Positions 10,436-21,856 are shown, numbered from the stretch's first letter. The stretch is DNA of 64,000 nucleotides from Azolla caroliniana (GCA_043228905.1 JBHGNT010000013.1:10850001-10914000); one strand, 5' to 3'. Program-made: numbers and translations. The notes: generated from the letters alone by a model not told the origin.

Positions 10436-13400
10436 ATGTAAGAGTGATCGTATATATGTATGTAAGTATGTATGTGCAAGTGTATAAAAGATATGCAAGG
10501 TATATATTTATGAAAGAAATATAAATTTGTGCTTGAGCATATGTGCACTTGAGTTTAGGTACATATAAATGTATTAGAATTTAGTATACAAGGATTTGTA
10601 TGTGTGTAGGAAGGAAGTTGAGTTTCTGCTTAATCAAATTGGGTAGTGTATAATTGTGACTGTGAGAGTTTATGGTTGCATACAAACTAAGTGTGTGTAT
10701 TTATGTGTATGTCTTTGTTTGAAGTGAATATAAATATATATATGTATGTATTTAAATATTAACGTGATAATGTGAGTTTATGTGCATATGTTTCGAGCTT
10801 CAAATGCTAATGTATGTGTTAGTAAATTATTGTTTGGGTGATACATACGTGTATACTATATGTGTAAGTTAAAATGTGTTTGTGACAATGGTTAATTATG
10901 TTAGTAATTGGAAGGTATTTCAAGAAAGGGGAAAGGGGTTTAAGCTTAAGTGGCTTGGGGTCTTAGAAGAATTATAAGTGTAAAAAGTAAACTACGGGAA
11001 AAGAAAGATAGAAATTTATAATAATAAGTAATAACACCAAGTGACGTGGGAGGTAGCAACCAACGGGGTAGGTGGCATCAAATATCATCAGTTTATATCC
11101 AATGACAACCATCCGTCAACAATGTCAGCATCGAGCAGTGACAACTGCGACAACACTTGAGGGCATACGACAAAGGAGACGGCAAAGACGGGCGTCAACC
11201 AATAGTAAATGCATTCGGATGTAGAACTAACGGTCGATGACACTAGATGGAGATGAGACGAATGACAAAGATGGCAACAACATGTGACAGTGGGTGACTA
11301 CGAGGTGTAGACGATGGCAAATGACAACGGGTGGCTAGTTTCCTGACACGATAGACTGAAGATTCATCTTTCACCAATTTTGCTCCAAATCACATAACTT
11401 CACACCTTGATCTCATATTTTGAGTTGGAAAGTCTAACATGATCCTCATTTAATCATGAATAAAATATAATCAAAAGATTTGGAATATGTCCAATTTTTT
11501 TATCTTTGGTATATGTGAACCTCTAAAATTTACAAAAGTTTTGAGCTATGTATACATGTGATGTGATCTCTAAGTTTTTTCAGACTCTAAAATTGTTTGG
11601 ATACTTTTTTCACTCTACGTATATGATGCTAATAGATTATGTTGATTGCATAATATTACAATCAATGTTTGATGCAAATAGATTTGCAGGTTGATATGGT
11701 ACCAAAGAAAGTGTCTATAGTTTGGATCTTATCATACTCATACAAGATATTAGATGTTATTCTCTCGTGATCAAATATTTGTTTGAACAATTTCCTTCTC
11801 TTTTGAAAGTTGTCTATAGTGGTCTTTAGATGGGCAATTTATTGTTTTAAGAGGCATTGTATAATTTGAATGTAGGAATTGCGTGATTATTCAAGTTTGT
11901 AATGCCAAATTGTCTAATTTATGTTTATTATTCCACATCTAGTTTTGCAGGTACATCAAGATTTTCAAGCATTTTGGCATGTTCATGTTTTATTTGGATA
12001 ACTTGTATTATGGTACTCTCAAGATTGTGAGCATGGGTTTTTTATTCATGACTATGTTATGGCCCCCATAACTTGGCTTATTCACATTATTTCATGAATT
12101 CGGCTTATTCTTTTACTTTGATATGCGAGGCACCAAAATATCATAGAAATATAATCATATACTTTCAGAATATGATGATTGAATGTATTTGAAAATTTGA
12201 AATCTGAGATAGTAGTTGGACTGAAATCTGAAATCTGAAATCTAATAGTAATTTCACGTCTATATCTGAAATTCATGGCTTTACTCATTTCTTCATTGTC
12301 AGATTTGCATATAAGAGCTAGGTATATATGTATGTGATCAAGGCATATATCATCACCCATTATAAGCATAGATAACGGTCATTATGGCACATTGAAATAT
12401 CCAAATATAAGCATAGATAACGGTCATTATGACATATTGAAATATCCAAATATAATGGTATGCCCAATTATAGAGTTCCAGAGTGTGGCTTCCTACAAAC
12501 TTGCCATACCTTTAAAATCCTTATAAAGGCTCAGACATACATACATACATACATACATATAAGAAGGATCCAATCATATCTCTAAATCAACATCACGAAA
12601 TGTGCTAACATCAAAATGGAACCATTCACATATCTAAACTCATTCACTAACTATCAATTTGATTGATGGTATTGACATACATAATTGCGATATCCTAAAA
12701 ACTATTGACAACTGAAAAGATTCAAGTCAACTATAAATAATACAATAGGTGAATCCGAAAACAATCGACAATGGAAGGTGAATCTTATTCTAGTAACCAT
12801 CTCAATGGACTTGTGGATTGAGAAATTTGACCATTGTTCAAATCAATGTTGTTCTCTTTTGCCACCGTTTGCAAACCCTTCATATCAATTGTCTTGATGG
12901 CCTTTGTCGATAACCTCATCTTCACAACACGGCTGCCTTCTTCCCACCCAAGGATTTTGTATTGCAAATTCACTTGTTGGAGCTTCTTTGTCTTGTGGTG
13001 AGAGAAGGAAACCTTGTACCCATTGTTCCTTCTCTAACCAATCATATCACAAACTCTACCTATAATTCAAAGCACAATCTCTCTCTCTCTCTCAAACACA
13101 CACACACACCTTCACACGTGTATGCCTTATTCACACGTGAAAACTTCACACTTCGAAGTGTGGATATCCCATTCTTAGGAAGGATCTACACACATCAAGA
13201 AAACTTTTGTACTTAGGTCCAATGGGTTTGGCCTCTCAATGGACGCTAAAAAAGATCTAATCTCTTATCGCTCACTCAACATACACACACATGTCTCTTG
13301 ATCTATTTTGCTTAAGATCTCGTTATAACCATGAATCAATCCATTTATCTCTCATACATAAACACACACATTCATACCACCCATGTCTTAGTCGCAATCT

Positions 13401-13579
13401 AGTATTAATCAATAGTTAGGGCATCATGTGAAATCATGGACGATAGTTTAACTTACAAAACCTGCATCACAAGATTTTGCTACTTTTATTTTAGGTTATA
13501 GATAGCATTTGCATTATGTTTTGGACAAAGGTTGTTTCACACATTTTAACAACACATTTCCCTATACTTCCCTCTCTTC
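10435..13579. other. Non-coding stretch with short tandem repeats
   Basis: No coding similarity was found. A 45-bp direct duplication occupies 12361-12450 (TATAAGCATAGATAACGG at 12361 and 12406). An (ACAT)n run lies near 12535-12560, and CT/CA-rich runs near 13078-13110. The rest is AT-rich. Confidence 0.5.
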
Positions 13580-14084
13580 TGTTATCCTCTCAATAACACG
13601 GGTTGGATACCTTATCACAAGATACCCTTCACCAAAGATTGTGGTCAGAGAAATGGTAATAAACTGAACCGTAATTAGTTGATGGGCAAATCGGCAACAA
13701 CCGAAATGGCTTATGAACAACACAACCCTTAATTTATGAAATCAAAATATAACATACGCACATCAAAACACGAAGTTCACAGACAATGTATAGCCAAAGG
13801 ATATCTCTGTATTAAGCATCCCCTCTACAATAAACATGCCCCCTTTATATAGGAAAAACATGGAGTTACAATGCCATTCGACACACCTTTTCAAATCTAC
13901 AAGTTATAATGACATCCCTTCAGATATACCTTTTCAGATCTAAATTATAATACCTCGTTTTGGATCTACTATTATCTATTTACATTTTACTATATTTCAG
14001 CAAAAATTATTTCAGTTATATCTAATTCGGCTTCGGTTCCATACTGCTTTTCGGTCATTTGGCTATAAACCCCTATGGGTAACA
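13580..14084 (-). repeat. Probable solo or 3' LTR, minus orientation
   Basis: On the plus strand it begins TGTTATCC and ends GGGTAACA, so on the minus strand it is TGTTACCC...GGATAACA. A minus-strand purine tract (GAGAGGGAGA) lies directly before its first base, as expected for a 3' LTR. A TATATAAAG box occurs on the minus strand near 13850. No internal coding region of the same element was recognised. Confidence 0.5.
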
Positions 14085-14914
14085 TCTCCCTCTCAGATTT
14101 TATGGGGAAGCTCTAAAATATACTTAGTTTTTCTTTATTTTCCATGGTATTCCTCAATGTAGAAAGAGAAATTTGGGAGGAATAATTGCTCAGACAGAGC
14201 ATATAATCAAGAGAAAAAGGATGAATCATCATAATACCGTAAGCTCAAGGGCATTTTGGGGAAAGGTTGTAACATTGGTTTGAGAGAAAAATGGGCAAGT
14301 CACTCTTTTCAAATCTATCTTTCCACATCACATTCCATCTCTATAAAAAATATCAAAATAAGAAAAACAAAAGAAAATACGCAGATGAAAAAAAACCTTA
14401 CTTGCAAAAGGTTAAACAACGAGAGGTCAAACGGAGACAACAACGCATGAGGTCCAAACCGAGAGGAAAGGTGTAGAGGTTGCCATAAGCATAGCCATAT
14501 TGTGGGGAAGGACCTTGGATTGGGGGGGGGGGGGGGGGGGGGGGAGTGTTAAGTATCTGGCACGTGACACAATACTTGTGAAGATCTTCAACAAAAGACA
14601 CTTAGTGTAACCAAGATTCGGAAAACGGGGAATAGAACACACCAAAGAAGAAACAATGTAGGCCAATTGGCACCCTAGTGAAAAAAGAGCACACTTGCTT
14701 TGTCAAAAGCTATAAAAGCCATTTTATGGTGAATTTTGTAGTTCTTTCACTCTTGAGATTTCTCTTTCTATTAGCAAATTAGAGTTCCTCTTTTATTTCC
14801 TTAATTTCTATGAGAGATAAGAAATATTAGGGTTATTGACTAAGTGAGCTAAACCCTAATCTTTACCTTTTGTATGTTGCTAAACCTCTTTGTAGTAAGG
14901 AGAGTGGTTAATAG
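14085..14914. other. Non-coding stretch with a 23-nt G run
   Basis: No coding similarity. An uninterrupted run of 23 G lies at 14522-14544. The left part may be the internal 3' region of the element that owns the LTR at 13580-14084. Confidence 0.5.
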
Positions 14915-15400
14915 ACATGGAGAGTCGACTAAGAGAGAGTCGACAATAGATGATCAAAGTCAAGGACAAGAGCGACTAGTCAGGCCGACTGGATAGTCAG
15001 CTAGTCAAATAGACTAGTCGATCAGTTGGATGATTAACGACTATCATTATTATTAGATAATAATAATAACAACTATATTTGTAAATAGCCCATACTGTGT
15101 ATAAGTATAAATACACCTAGGGCAAACTTTATGAGTGAGTAGAACACAACGAAGTGCTCTGTAGATAGAGAGTGAGAGAAGAAGAGTGATGCATGAGAGA
15201 GAGCTTGTGCGCAGACACATTCAAAGAGGTACTTGTTGTCTGAACCCTAAAGGTAATACTCTGTTGCGCAGAGGTTGTAATCTTGTTTCCTTCTCTTGTA
15301 TACCCACTATTATAGTGAATATATGTTCTCTTGTGGTTTTTCCCCGTTTTAGGGTTTCCACATTAAGCTTTGTGTATTTGTTGTTTTCGCGTTCTGTTTG
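14915..15400 (+). repeat. Truncated Copia-2 LTR, plus orientation
   Basis: The segment GACATGGAGAGTCGAC matches the LTR fragment at 58838-59022, and the following part (TATAAGTATAAATACACC, AGGGCAAAC) matches the inverse complement of the LTR at 18378-18687. It also carries the conserved hairpin GTGGTTTTTCCCCG...AGGGTTTCCAC (15333-15362). The 5' end of the LTR, normally TGTTAGGAATATG, is missing. Confidence 0.7.
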
Positions 15401-15429
15401 TACATTTCAGCATATCTTCCTCACATATC

Positions 15430-16037
15430 TACGATTAGATCTCCACATGTTGCTCATGAGTAGTCTTCCCCCTTCTTGGGAAACTTTCGTCACAACTGTG
15501 TGCAATGCGTCGATTGCAATAGTAAAATATTCCGAAGTCACCAGTGCAATCCTAACTGAAGTAGCTCGAAGAAAATTGTTTGCAAACAATTCGGCTAGTG
15601 ATGCCTATGTAGTACAAGGTTCTACCGACTGATTGAATAGTTAAGGAAGAAGTTCTTCCCGACCGTTGAACAATCAATGAAGTTAGAGCACGTCTCAGGA
15701 CAATCGAATCTGCAACTATTGCAAGAAACCTGGACACATCAAGGCCGATTGTCGCGCCCTCAAAGCTAAGAATGATAAAGCTCAGTGAGCTGATAAGAAG
15801 GGTGGCTGGCATGAGTAAGTCAACTACGTCAACTCTTCAGACGAAATATTGATGAATGACCCGAATATCCTTTTTATAGAAAAATCAGGCGAATCAGAAG
15901 TTCTACTTATGACTGAGGAATCGAGCACATGGCTCTTGAATTCGGGTGCATCCTATCATGTGATCCCTCATCGATCCCAATTTCGGCAAGATTCGGCCCG
16001 ACACTCCGACTCAGTCAGAGTCAGAAATTCCCAACAT
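15430..16037 (+). pseudogene. Copia-2 gag and protease remnant
   Basis: Plus-strand frames give a gag segment (LLMSSLPPSWETFVTTV), then a complete CCHC knuckle (CNYCKKPGHIKADC, near 15713-15754), and further on the protease segment WLLNSGASYHVIP (about 15930-15970). The catalytic DSG triad reads NSG, so the protease Asp is lost. Several stops separate the pieces. The region ends abruptly at 16037, where an unrelated minus-strand MULE fragment starts. Confidence 0.75.
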
Positions 16038-16462
16038 TATTGACCGTTGTTCCTCTTATCACACCAATTTGTTGCTTTTGACTTTTGGATCTTGTGCCTT
16101 CTTTGTTGATTGATTTAGGTGCGTGCACCTAAACCATACATATTTTGCTGCAAATCTACCATTTGTTACAAAAAATCCTCAATAGAAGCCCATTTGAGGG
16201 ATCCTAACTCTTGCCCAACCCATTGAATAGCTTCCTTGGTTGTTTGTATTTGAGACTTCCATGATTCCATGTCAGATTTCATAGGGTGTTTCTCTATGTC
16301 TGATTCTACCTTCGTCTCCAACTTTGTTTTTGTAATATCTCGCATATGCATTTGGGGTTTGCCTTACAGCTTTGCAAGGAGTCCGGGTCGATATACCGCT
16401 TGAATACGGAGCATGTCCACTCTTGATAGCAATGGCCCCTCCCGAACCCATTACTACCGTAG

Positions 16463-16546
16463 ATGTAACCAGGACGTCCCGGGAGGTCACCCATCCTAGT
16501 ACTGTTCTGGCTCAAACACACTTAACTTGCAATGCTTAAAGCATCC
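16463..16546 (-). repeat. 5S rRNA-derived segment, copy 1
   Basis: On the minus strand it carries GTTAAGTGTGTTTGAGCC, AGTACTAGGATGGGTGACC and CTCCCGGGACGTCC, corresponding to the internal promoter region and 3' half of plant 5S rRNA. The A box has changes compared with copy 2. Confidence 0.7.
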
Positions 16547-16883
16547 AAACAACCACAAAACTCATGGCATGTGAGTTGCCAAGGTATGTACATTGATCCC
16601 CGACAAGTGGTTGGCGGTCACCTGCAAGTGGATGGTATATCGATTGCAAACGTCACACCAGTTACAAGCGTGAACTACACAACCACCAGAGGCCCGTGAT
16701 TAGTAGTCACCTCATGACGACGGGTTCTACGCTCAGGTGTGATCCCTCCATAGTATATTAGGGTCACACTTTAGGGTTTGTCTTACGGATTTGCAAGGAG
16801 TGTGGGTCGATATACCGCTCGAATACAGAGCATGTCCACTCTTGATAACAATGGGCCCCCCTGAACCCATTACTACTGTAGAT

Positions 16884-16966
16884 GTAACCAGGACTTCCGG
16901 GGAGGTCACCCATCCCAGTGTTGTTCTGGCTCAAGCACGCTTAACTTGCAATGCTTGAAGCATCCA
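16884..16966 (-). repeat. 5S rRNA-derived segment, copy 2
   Basis: On the minus strand it carries AAGTTAAGCGTGCTTGAGCC and GGATGGGTGACCTCC, nearer to the functional 5S consensus than copy 1. It is about 420 bp from copy 1 and in the same orientation. Confidence 0.72.
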
Positions 16967-17070
16967 TCCAACTTTGTTTTTGTAATATCTTGCATATGCA
17001 TTTGGGTCGCATGATCTATAAATGGCAATGACCGACATAGGGTTGGCATATGCGTCTCAATGATAATCTG

Positions 17071-17330
17071 ATTTTTTTTTTCCAAAACAAAATATCCTTC
17101 CATTAGTTATAAAGAAAGGTTATAACAGTTCAACATACAAAGTATTTTTTCCCAAGCCCGTCTTGTGTATAATGGCTGAGGAAACAAATCTATGTACTCC
17201 AACATAGAGAAAACAATCCAACATACAATTTATTCCCCAGACACATTGCAAGGTATCCATATCCATTGATAACAACAAAAGTAGCTCAATTCATAAAGAA
17301 ACCCTCTCAGGTCATAGTTATGAGCCATTC
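17071..17330 (-). mobile_element. LINE 3' end fragment with poly(A)
   Basis: On the minus strand the segment ends ATAACTAATGGAAGGATATT, then a poly(A) run (plus-strand T run around 17071-17081). The same 3' end type recurs at about 49000 (minus) and inside the MITE at 48660-48705. It directly follows the MULE-D fragment. Its right boundary is approximate. Confidence 0.6.
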
Positions 17331-18377
17331 AATACTTCTTCAACCTATACATCTCGGATTTGAAGAAGATCCACTACTTTGTTTGGTTTTTCAAGAGAAC
17401 CACTATTCACATTCGTGATTGTAAAGTCAACAACTATGATTCCTCTTTCCACATCAACCATCTTGCCGGGTTACACCAAATTCCTGTACATACAGGTCAT
17501 TTTCACCACTACATTGAGTAGAAATCGAAGGGTGGTCATTTTCACCATTGGCAAAAAAATCTCATCGAAGTCGACGCCATATTGTTGTCGGAAACCCTTC
17601 GCGACTAATATGGCCTTATACTTGGCACAGGCAAAATCTGACATCTCTTTGAGTCAATAAACCCATTTGCATGGAAGAACATGTTGGTTTTTCAGTAGTT
17701 CGACTAAGTCCCATGTCTTACTGTGATGGATGGAGTTAATCTCTGACTCCATCGTTGAGTGCTAAGTGGCCAAGTCGGCACATGTCGATGCTTCTTCGTA
17801 GGACGTGGGTTTGCCAACGACAATGAAGAAGATTCCAGGAGAGTACCTCTCTGGAGGCTACGACAGTCTTTCGAATCTCCTTGGTATGACTAGACTAGCC
17901 TATTCGGGTGTCTGGGTCAGATGGTCTAGACTATGGAGCCAAGGCATTCGGCTATGTCAAATTAGTTGATTCGGTGCTAGAGTTTTCGGCTACCCGTGAA
18001 GCCGACCTCGTGTTATGGGTTGGGCCATCATGAAGGGCTGGCACTTCCGAAAAAGTTGCCCTTCAGACTTCAATAGGCCTTTCGGTCGTCTTATGCATAG
18101 CCAACTTGTTGAACCCGATGTCCGAACTTCAGACGATTTGTTTGTTCTTGGGGTCCCAGAGTCGGTATCATATCTCGTTGTTTGGTCCATAGTCGAGGAA
18201 AATGGATTTCCTGGACCTCGGTTCAAGTTTGCGGCGGTCGTCTTTTAGTATGAGGGTGTATGCCTCACATCCGAAAATCCTCAGCTTGTCATAATTTGAC
18301 TTGCTACCAGTCCATAATTCCTGAGATACTTGAAGTCCTAGAGGCCTACTCGGCGACATATTGATTATGTGGCACAA
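17331..18377 (-). pseudogene. Copia-2b RT and integrase-end remnant
   Basis: On the minus strand the right end reads an integrase C-terminal segment (INMSPSRPLGL, YDKLRIFGCEAYTLI, SIFLDYGPNNEI; 18168-18377). Further left comes an RT start (YKAILVAKGFRQQYGVDFDEIF, 17490-17680). Gag, protease and most of integrase are missing between the LTR at 18378-18687 and this segment, so a deletion joined the LTR to the integrase end. Its orientation is opposite to the gag-protease piece at 15430-16037. Confidence 0.75.
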
Positions 18378-18687
18378 CTCTTCACAATGTTCTACACTTT
18401 CTGTTCAACACTCTACAACAAGTTACATAAGTTTTCCCTAGGTGTATTTATACTTATACACATTCTGGGTTATTTACAAGTATGTCTTGTATTATTATTA
18501 TCTAACAATAACACTAACAGTCGATAATCAGTTGACTCGTATGTCGATCGTCCAGTCGGCCCGACTAGTCACTCGTGTCTTCAACTTGGATCACTTACTA
18601 TGTTGTCGACTACTCCTTGTCATCGACTATCGGCTCTCACTCAACCGAACAATTGGCTCCTCCCACAGGAGGGACATATTCCTAACA
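18378..18687 (-). repeat. Copia-2b LTR, minus orientation
   Basis: On the minus strand it begins TGTTAGGAATATGTCCCTCC, like the fragment at 58838, and contains the TATAAGTATAAATACACC promoter segment. Its last part is missing where the integrase remnant is joined. Confidence 0.75.
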
Positions 18688-18744
18688 CCTATGTCATATC
18701 CAACACATGCAATGATGATGCCATTTGATTACCTAACCAATACT

Positions 18745-18990
18745 CTATTAACCTAACCCGGGGAGTGTAATTTTCTAGAACCAACCCAGGCTATGCTAAC
18801 CTAACCCGGGCAATGTAATTTCCTAAGCCTAACCCAAACTCTACATACCAAACCCGGTCCTTGTAATTATGTAAAGCGAACCCAATCCTTTGAACCTAAC
18901 CCGACGAGAGCACCTAACCCAAAACTTTTGACATAACCCGAGGTTCGGTCCTAACCTGAAATCGTGGTGCACCTAACCCAAGCACAACTA
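18745..18990 (+). repeat. CCTAACCCGGG motif array (MULE-A, left)
   Basis: About eleven irregularly spaced copies of a CCTAACCCRGG-like motif. It is the reverse complement of the array at 10091-10260. A 5'UTR-like sequence with a splice-donor-like CTTG/GTAAGAAC follows near 19080. Confidence 0.7.
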
Positions 18991-20009
18991 CAATGATGTT
19001 AAATCCCTACACATTTACTTTTTTCCCCTATTTTTGAATATTTCAAGCCTGCGCTCAACCAACGACACTTCCACTTGGTAAGAACTTTCTTCTTTTCCTC
19101 ATATGTATTTATCTTTGTTTAGGGATTAGGAAAGGTATGGTGAGTTTCATATTGAGATTTGTAACTTCATTTTTATCAATATGTTGTGTATGCATGAAAG
19201 ATTGATTGAATAGTTCAACCTTACAATCCCATATAAGATGCAAAAGATAAAGTGGAGTGTCATTTACTGTTGGGAATTAGGAACACAAGCTAAAAGACTA
19301 TGGCTGGGAGTTTGGAAACTACAATTTGAGGCTCGGGAAGACCTCTAGGATACATAAATCTCAACATTTCTTGATCGAAACATGATGCTCGAAAAGCTAC
19401 TTCTGGTGCAAAATCATTGGCATTAATGTTGACATTAGGAGCGTTCACATTAGCATTACCAAGCATCGTGGTTGATCCCAATCCAATCGAAGACAAAGTT
19501 GTGCTATTTGAAAGAAATTTGAAAGCAAACCTTAATGGCATAACATTGTCTTATTAATGCAAAGGTAGAAATAATCACAATACCTCAATATTTGTTCTTC
19601 TCTAGCAAAAGTTTAATGTCCTCTGAACAAGTTTGTAGCTTTGTAGGTAAATTTTTGAACTGTTGAAAGCGATGACGAATAATTTTTAAGTAGATATTTC
19701 TGAACCAATTTGCATAGATGGTTGCTCGGTCCTTATAATTACTTGACATGGATGGAGTTGGGGTGAATGAAAACCCCGGTGAGGAGAGGTGTTATTCAAA
19801 TTCATTTATAAAAAATGTGATAGTCATAAAAGGTTGTAATGAATGTGTTCTATTTTCTCTCATGGTAGCAAGGTTTACATATGAAGGAGTATAAAAACCA
19901 ACCATTCAAGATGGATGGAGGCCCAAAACAGAATGGTGGGGGCAAAGTCTTTAGAAAGTGTGGACACGCGAGCCAACAAACCCAGTGTGAGCCAACAGAT
20001 GCTGATGTG
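18991..20009. other. Non-coding part of MULE-A
   Basis: AT-rich, without recognised coding frames. By comparison with MULE-BC it probably corresponds to leader and intron sequence. Confidence 0.4.
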
Positions 20010-20400
20010 ACTCCAACAAGTAAGGGTTTAGATCAGGCTAATTGATACAAATTTTTTTGTTGTAATGCGTATTATACATTACGGACACTATGAAATTAGG
20101 TGGAGTTGACACCATCCCAATCTTCAAGTCTGTTTGAGATCCAATGGGGATCAAATGCTGAGTATGCATAGTTGTCGAGTCGTGTCGAGAAAACCCACGA
20201 TGGTTTCATAAGAAAGTGGATCTAGAGGCACAATTATGGAAGGAACGTGGCATTAGGACCGTGCTTCCAAGAGGGTTGAAGATAGTGGACAAGGAGGAAG
20301 CATTGTAAGGTAGTCCGAAATACTTCAAACAACTACGAACGAGAAAGATCAAGCAAGCACTTTTTCAATCCTGTCGACCTCCTACGCCTTGCGATTGCAA
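20010..20400 (+). pseudogene. Fragment like the N-terminal domain of the MULE Ulp1-like gene
   Basis: Plus-strand frames around 20120-20330 give RWFHKKVDLEAQLWKERGIR and LPRGLKIVDKEEAL. These align with the MULE-BC gene near 24990-25090 (RWFHKKTDMEAH, YGIRVILPRGLKIEE). A Cys motif CIVxxSCR precedes both. Stops and shifts are present. The function of this Cys-containing domain is unknown. The protease part of the gene is absent here. Confidence 0.65.
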
Positions 20401-20872
20401 AGTGGGCATGCCGTGTTTTGGCCCTTCACAACTTGTAACTTCATTCTATTTTTTGCCATCCCATATTGGGCTTGTACATTCTGTTATATTACTTCTCGAT
20501 ATTGTAATTGGGTTACTTGTAAGTTGTAACAACAACACTTGCCTCTCGATATTATAATATTGGTTCTTTTGTCAACACTATATGGGACGTGTAAATTCTA
20601 TTATTTTGACTCTCAGTATGCCCTTCATGTATTGTAATTTTCCGGTGTGTAATTTCCCCCACAATATATTGTTTTTTACACAGTACAAACCAAGACTAAT
20701 TGATAAATTCTTGTACATATTGTAGCTTTTTTCGTGCATATTAAGCTATAAACAATCATTCATATGTGTCACTTCTTTATTTGTGCAAACATAAATCTGT
20801 CAATAATAGTGCAACAAGATTATAATATATTGATGTTGATAAATCGGGATGATATGTTGTATATTGTCACCT
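20401..20872. other. Non-coding part of MULE-A between its two gene remnants
   Basis: No coding similarity seen. Confidence 0.4.
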
Positions 20873-20944
20873 AACCTGGGACAATAATGTATGTTTACAC
20901 CTAACCCAGGAAAGAAATGTATGTTTGGACTTAACCTAGGATAG
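20873..20944 (+). repeat. Internal CCTAACCYRGG array of MULE-A
   Basis: Three copies of the motif spaced by ATGTATGTTT-type sequence, in the same orientation as the left array. MULE-BC also has an internal array between its two genes (33643-33815). Confidence 0.6.
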
Positions 20945-20964
20945 AATATTCAAAAGGGACCACG

Positions 20965-21350
20965 AAGGGTGCACCTCTCATAATCTTAGCATAGAGGCCC
21001 ATGAAAGCTCGACTCATGCTAAAAAATGAGATTGAACTCTACTTAAAGTCATCACCACATCTAAGGGTATCATATGTAGAGCAATGGCAGTCAATCATAT
21101 TGCACACGCATGGGGGTACATCCCATCACCCACTCTCACAAACTCTTAAAGAGTTAAAGAAACACTAGGCCATGGATCTTTGTGATCATGGAATAGCTAG
21201 TGCATACGTAAAAGCACTAATTGACCTATGTGGATGTCAGTTAATACAAAAGGTGAAATCTATTAACATATTGCGAAGATGACCTAATGTAATAGAGTGT
21301 TGCAAAGATGATCTTTTTGACGTTGGTTGTGCAAGGCATGTTGCATGGAT
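20965..21350 (+). pseudogene. MULE-A transposase N-terminal fragment
   Basis: Plus-strand frames read RGAPLIIL, ARLMLKNEIELYLKSSP and SYVEQWQS, then SHHPLSQTLKELK and CCKDDLFDVGCARHVAW. They align with the MULE-BC transposase (RGAPLSLH, SRLILGNESAIYLKASP, CCKDDLFDVGCARHVAR). The frame breaks several times and stops where the gag fragment begins. Confidence 0.7.
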
Positions 21351-21363
21351 TTGTGAGTGTTGT

Positions 21364-21590
21364 TCAACGTCGGTCTGTCGCTTTGAATGTGGCTTCAAGC
21401 TCCGCAAGGAAGGCATGAAAGTTGTCTAAGAGTGGGGATGAGGTCTCGATCAATGGCGCAAACCACGCTTGTGCCAGGATGGAGAGTAGGGTGCCAACGA
21501 GGCCGACCCGAGAGAAATCGCTAGCATAATGTTGGGGCTGTAAACGGATGATAAGCTGAATTTGATTGATGAAGCTGCAAAGATGCGATG
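21364..21590 (-). pseudogene. Gypsy gag fragment inside MULE-A
   Basis: The minus strand reads SRVGLVGTLLSILAQAWFAPL followed by SSPLLDNFHAFLAELEATF, like the Gypsy-B gag (GLIGTLLSGLALAWFAPLL, SPLLNNFEDFIGEFKACF). MULE transposase sequence resumes on the right (GAAGCATATCGCAAGTCCAT, like 35174-35193). So a gag piece of about 230 bp sits between two neighbouring transposase segments. No LTR accompanies it. Confidence 0.75.
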
Positions 21591-21705
21591 AAGAAGCATA
21601 TCGCAAGTCCATTAGAACTTGTTTCTTTTAGTTAGACGTGATAAGTCCGATGGGCTGAGTCGTGTTGAGTTTTAGGCGTGCACTTTTTTTTGTGTGGATA
21701 GAGAG

Positions 21706-21811
21706 AGAGAGATCGAACGATCATGATTCGAAATGTGACCTACACCACCGTTTGTGACCGCGATTTCGTGACCAAACCTCATTTTTATACGATTTGGTTA
21801 CAAATGGTAGG
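21706..21811 (+). repeat. Right terminal repeat of MULE-A
   Basis: It contains AGATCGAACGATC, GACCTACACC, GACCGCGATTTCGTGACC and GATTTGGTTAC in the order found in the right terminal repeat of MULE-BC. It is followed by GTAGGAATGAGCAACATTTA, nearly the same sequence that follows the right end of MULE-BC. Confidence 0.55.
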
Positions 21812-21856
21812 AATGAGCAACATTTAGAGCTACATACATACATATATGATATACAT

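Larger units (their letters stand above)
16357..16966 (-). mobile_element. Cassandra-like TRIM with 5S-derived sequences
   Basis: Two minus-strand copies of a segment of about 195 bp (16772-16966 and 16355-16546) each contain the 3' two-thirds of a plant 5S rRNA gene: AAGTTAAGCGTGCTTG (A box), GGATGGGTGACCTCC (C box) and GAAGTCCTGG. About 225 bp separate them, starting TGTGACCC. 5S sequence inside a short non-coding terminal-repeat retroelement is the hallmark of Cassandra. No clear internal domain or primer site is seen between the copies, so this may be a partial or tandem LTR arrangement. The 5' part of the 5S sequence does not match a working 5S gene. Confidence 0.6.
16038..17070 (-). pseudogene. 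MULE transposase C-terminal fragment (MULE-D), interrupted by a TRIM
   Basis: The minus strand from 17070 to 16967 reads IIETHMPTLCRSLPFIDHATQM, close to the segment after the SWIM finger of the MULE-BC transposase (about 37030-37115). The frame resumes at 16356 and continues to 16038 with KSQIQTTKEAIQWVGQELG and KSTNKE, matching the MULE-BC C-terminal region (about 37190-37400). The two halves are separated by a Cassandra-like TRIM, and about 41 bp of the transposase sequence is duplicated on both sides of it. The upstream transposase core is absent. Confidence 0.75.
18690..21811 (+). mobile_element. MULE-A, decayed Ulp1/transposase Mutator-like element
   Basis: The order of parts matches MULE-BC: a motif array, a segment matching the N-terminal part of the Ulp1-like gene, a second array in the same orientation, the transposase N-terminal part, and a right terminal repeat. 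The left end is missing: the Copia-2b LTR stops at 18687 and the array begins at about 18745. A piece of a Gypsy gag interrupts the transposase near 21364. The transposase core is gone. Confidence 0.65.

Noticed and set aside
16463-16966. Functional 5S rRNA genes
   Set aside because: Only the 3' two-thirds resembles 5S; the 5' part and flanks do not, and the copies sit in a TRIM-like repeat.
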